Made by a program: the position numbers and the translations under genes | Part shown: positions 61,919 through 64,000 of the stretch, piece after piece | Position numbering within the stretch: the first letter of the stretch is position 1 | Layout: each line of letters opens with the position of its first letter | Assembly: GCA_958295495.1 (NCBI GenBank) | Contig: OY282352.1 | Coordinates: 806,001-870,000, forward strand | Direction: 5' to 3' | Length of the DNA stretch: 64,000 bases | From: an uncultured Latescibacterota bacterium | Lineage (GTDB): Bacteria > Latescibacterota > UBA2968 > UBA8231 | Notes under the pieces: generated by a model | Told to the model about the DNA's origin: nothing | The model's database searches: none | Seen by the model: the letters and a program-made list of their open reading frames with translations, nothing else

Positions 61919-64000
61919 ATGGCTTCGGCTGATTTCATCCATTTACACGGTCACAGCGAATACAGCCTGCTCGATGGAGGATGCCATATCGGCGAGATGG
62001 CCGGCTTGGCCGCAGAGCACAACATGCCGGCCCTGGCCCTCACTGATCACGGCAACCTCTTCGGCGTCATCGGGCACTACAAGGCCTGCCAAGACGCCGG
62101 CATCAAGCCGATCATCGGCTGCGAAGTATATGTCGCGATCGAGAGCCGCCACTTGCGCCAAGCCGCCCGCGGCCTGACCCACGGCTCCAACCACTTGGTC
62201 CTGCTGGCCAAAAACGACACTGGCTACCAGAACCTGACCAAATTAGTCTCCAAAGGCTATCTGGAGGGCTATTACTACAATCCCCGCATTGACAAAGAGA
62301 TTCTGCGCCAACACGCCGAGGGCCTAATCTGCCTGTCGGCCTGTATCAGCGGCGAAGTAGCCCATCTCATTCAGCGCGAGGGCGTATCCTCGGCAGAAAA
62401 AGCCGCCCGCGAGTACATGGACATCTTCGGCGACAACTACTATCTGGAAATTCAGCGCCACGCCAACGACGGCAGAGCAAAGGCCAACGACAACCTCCCG
62501 AAAATCGAAGCAAAGGTCAACGACGGCCTCCTGAAGCTAGAAAAAAAGCTGGGCCTGCCCCTAGTCGCCACCAACGACTTTCACTTCCTGCGCGCCGAAG
62601 ACCACGCAGCCCACGACGCCCTGATCTGCATCCAGACCAACAAGAAAATCGCCGAGACCAACCGCATGTGCTATCCCGACGGTCTCTATATGAAAACGCC
62701 CGAGGAGATGTACGAACTGTTCGGCGATATACCCCACGCCCTCGAAAACACCCTCGAAATCGCCGAAAAATGCGACGTGCAGCTCGAGTTCGGCGGCTTC
62801 AAGCTGCCCACGTTCCCCAAGCCCGAGGGGTTTGACGACGATGGCCAATATCTCACCCACTTGGCCAACGAAGGGCTCAAACGGCGCTACGACCGCATTG
62901 ATGATGCGTTACAAGAGCGCCTCGACTACGAACTAGACGTCATCGTCCAGATGGGGTACGCCGGCTACTTCCTCATCGTGTGGGACTACGTCCACTTCGC
63001 CCGCAACAACGGCATTGCCGTGGGCCCGGGCCGCGGCTCGACTGCCGGCTGTCTGGTCGCATACTCCTTGGGCATCACCAATACCGATCCCATCAAGTAC
63101 AATCTGCTCTTCGAGCGCTTTCTCAACCCCGAGCGGGCCGCCATGCCCGATATCGACATCGACTTTGCCGACACTGGCCGCGACCAGATCATCCGCTACG
63201 TCATTGACAAGTACGGCGAGCAGAATGTCTCCCAAGTCATCACTTTTGCCACCATGGGTGCCAAGGCCGTCATCCGCGATGTGGGCCGCGTTTTGGGCAT
63301 GGAGTTCGGCGAAGTAGATCGCATTGCCAAACTGGTGCCCAGCGAACTCAAGATCTCCCTCGACAAAGCCATCGACAAAGTCCCCGAACTCGAGCAGATG
63401 GCCGCCGCCCCGGACGAAAAAGGCACGCTCATCGCCCACGCCCGCAAACTCGAAGGGCTCGCCCGCCACGCCTCGGTACACGCGGCTGCGGTCATTGTAG
63501 CCCCCTCGGATCTGACCGACTTCGTCCCCCTGTACAAATCCCCCAAAGACGGCCGTATCTCCACCCAGTTCGACGGCGAGACCTGCGACGCGCTGGGTCT
63601 GCTCAAAATGGACTTTTTAGGGCTTAAGGAACTCTCCCTAATGGACGAGGCCGTCCGCCTCATCCGCCTCCGCATCCCGGACTTCGACTTGGAGAAAATT
63701 CCTTGGGCCGACCGGGCCACTTTCGACCTGTTCGGCCGCGGCGAGACCATCGGCGTATTCCAGTTTGAAAGCAGCGGCATGCGCGAATACTTGAGTCAGC
63801 TCGAGCCCGACAATATTGAGGATATCATCGCCATGAACGCCCTGTACCGGCCAGGCCCCATGGAGATGATCCCGCGCTATATCGCCCGCAAGCACGGCGA
63901 GGAACCCGTGGCGTACGACCATCCCGCGCTAGAGCCGATTCTCGCCGATACCTTCGGGGTACTGGTTTACCAAGAGCAGGTCATGCAGGTAGCCCAAGCC
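61919..64000 (+). CDS. dnaE: DNA polymerase III alpha subunit, 5' part
   Basis: The frame runs from ATG 61919 (GGAGG a few bases upstream) without a stop to the window end, giving 694 residues of an expected ~1,150. It has the N-terminal PHP domain (FIHLHGHSEYSLLDG, ALTDHGNLFGV, ATNDFHFLR) and the polymerase palm with PGRGSTAGCLVAY, the catalytic aspartates in MPDIDIDFADTGRD, and later TFGVLVYQEQVMQVA. PHP metal residues seem intact. It is the replicative polymerase. An 11-residue tandem duplication occurs within the PHP domain. Confidence 0.96.
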   Translation, partial: MASADFIHLHGHSEYSLLDGGCHIGEMAGLAAEHNMPALALTDHGNLFGVIGHYKACQDAGIKPIIGCEVYVAIESRHLRQAARGLTHGSNHLVLLAKNDTGYQNLTKLVSKGYLEGYYYNPRIDKEILRQHAEGLICLSACISGEVAHLIQREGVSSAEKAAREYMDIFGDNYYLEIQRHANDGRAKANDNLPKIEAKVNDGLLKLEKKLGLPLVATNDFHFLRAEDHAAHDALICIQTNKKIAETNRMCYPDGLYMKTPEEMYELFGDIPHALENTLEIAEKCDVQLEFGGFKLPTFPKPEGFDDDGQYLTHLANEGLKRRYDRIDDALQERLDYELDVIVQMGYAGYFLIVWDYVHFARNNGIAVGPGRGSTAGCLVAYSLGITNTDPIKYNLLFERFLNPERAAMPDIDIDFADTGRDQIIRYVIDKYGEQNVSQVITFATMGAKAVIRDVGRVLGMEFGEVDRIAKLVPSELKISLDKAIDKVPELEQMAAAPDEKGTLIAHARKLEGLARHASVHAAAVIVAPSDLTDFVPLYKSPKDGRISTQFDGETCDALGLLKMDFLGLKELSLMDEAVRLIRLRIPDFDLEKIPWADRATFDLFGRGETIGVFQFESSGMREYLSQLEPDNIEDIIAMNALYRPGPMEMIPRYIARKHGEEPVAYDHPALEPILADTFGVLVYQEQVMQVAQA
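62477..62542 (+). repeat. In-frame 33-bp tandem duplication in dnaE
   Basis: Bases 62477-62509 and 62510-62542 are adjacent 33-bp units identical at about 26 positions. They encode AKANDNLPKIE and AKVNDGLLKLE, inside the PHP domain, where other DnaE proteins have a single such helix. Confidence 0.75.

Overview
The window is a GC-rich (roughly 60 %), gene-dense piece of a bacterial chromosome, almost all of it housekeeping and catabolic genes in tightly packed operons. It looks like a Gram-negative, outer-membrane organism: there is a Na+-NQR complex, a protein ending in a predicted outer-membrane barrel, a soluble lytic transglycosylase, and one secreted protein with a C-terminal 'NAPNPFN...GLYLYRL...' sorting-type domain. 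That domain, the many enolase-superfamily, SDR and P1-peptidase genes, and the mixed gene order suggest an uncultured lineage of the FCB group or Poribacteria/Latescibacterota type. This placement is inference; no rRNA is present.

Layout. 1-956: 3' end of an Nramp-like transporter. 1199-3613 (minus): a eukaryotic-type HisA, an enolase-superfamily enzyme and rsmD. 3764-5689 (plus): a sarcosine/N-methyltryptophan-oxidase-type flavoenzyme and an SDR. 5707-6618: a vapBC-like toxin-antitoxin module with a frameshifted antitoxin, bracketed by a perfect 39-bp direct repeat. 6584-10552 (minus): a 1,322-residue secreted protein made of an inactivated M9 collagenase-like region, a seven-bladed WD40 propeller and a sorting domain. 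10691-12038: an SDR, then a deletion scar (ATPase start fused to a DUF4276 tail) flanked by a 33-bp promoter-bearing repeat. 12079-18491 (plus): an operon with an enolase-superfamily enzyme, a beta-decarboxylating dehydrogenase, two P1 peptidases, mutY and a DUF368 protein. 18615-21045 (minus): lytic transglycosylase and a small membrane protein. 21189-21902: M14-like peptidase. 21881-27211 (minus): complete pyruvate dehydrogenase operon aceE-aceF-lpdA. 27359-31658: DUF4159 protein, AgcS-type symporter, panB. 31771-37223: complete late biotin pathway (bioF, esterase, bioC, bioD, bioA, convergent bioB). 37534-43623: nqrABCDEF plus nqrM, closed by a terminator. 43694-50718: F1Fo ATP synthase operon, followed by an unusual metallopeptidase/propeller/barrel gene. 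53791-56804 (minus): tRNA-Met and an M16 peptidase. 56980-61303 (plus): comF, pfk, pgk, tpiA, secG, tRNA-Leu. 61362-64000: Trm112-like protein and the 5' part of dnaE.

How it fits together. Pyruvate dehydrogenase, lower-glycolysis genes, Na+-pumping NQR and the ATP synthase form a respiratory energy core. The phosphofructokinase carries residues typical of pyrophosphate-dependent enzymes, and the ATP synthase c subunit lacks the sodium-binding motif, so the cell probably runs both Na+ and H+ gradients. The points most worth following are the dead-collagenase/WD40 protein, the metallopeptidase-barrel protein after atpC, the eukaryotic-type HisA, the repeat-bracketed toxin-antitoxin island, the deletion scar at 11.5-12.0 kb, and the paired P1 peptidases of which one lacks the nucleophile.
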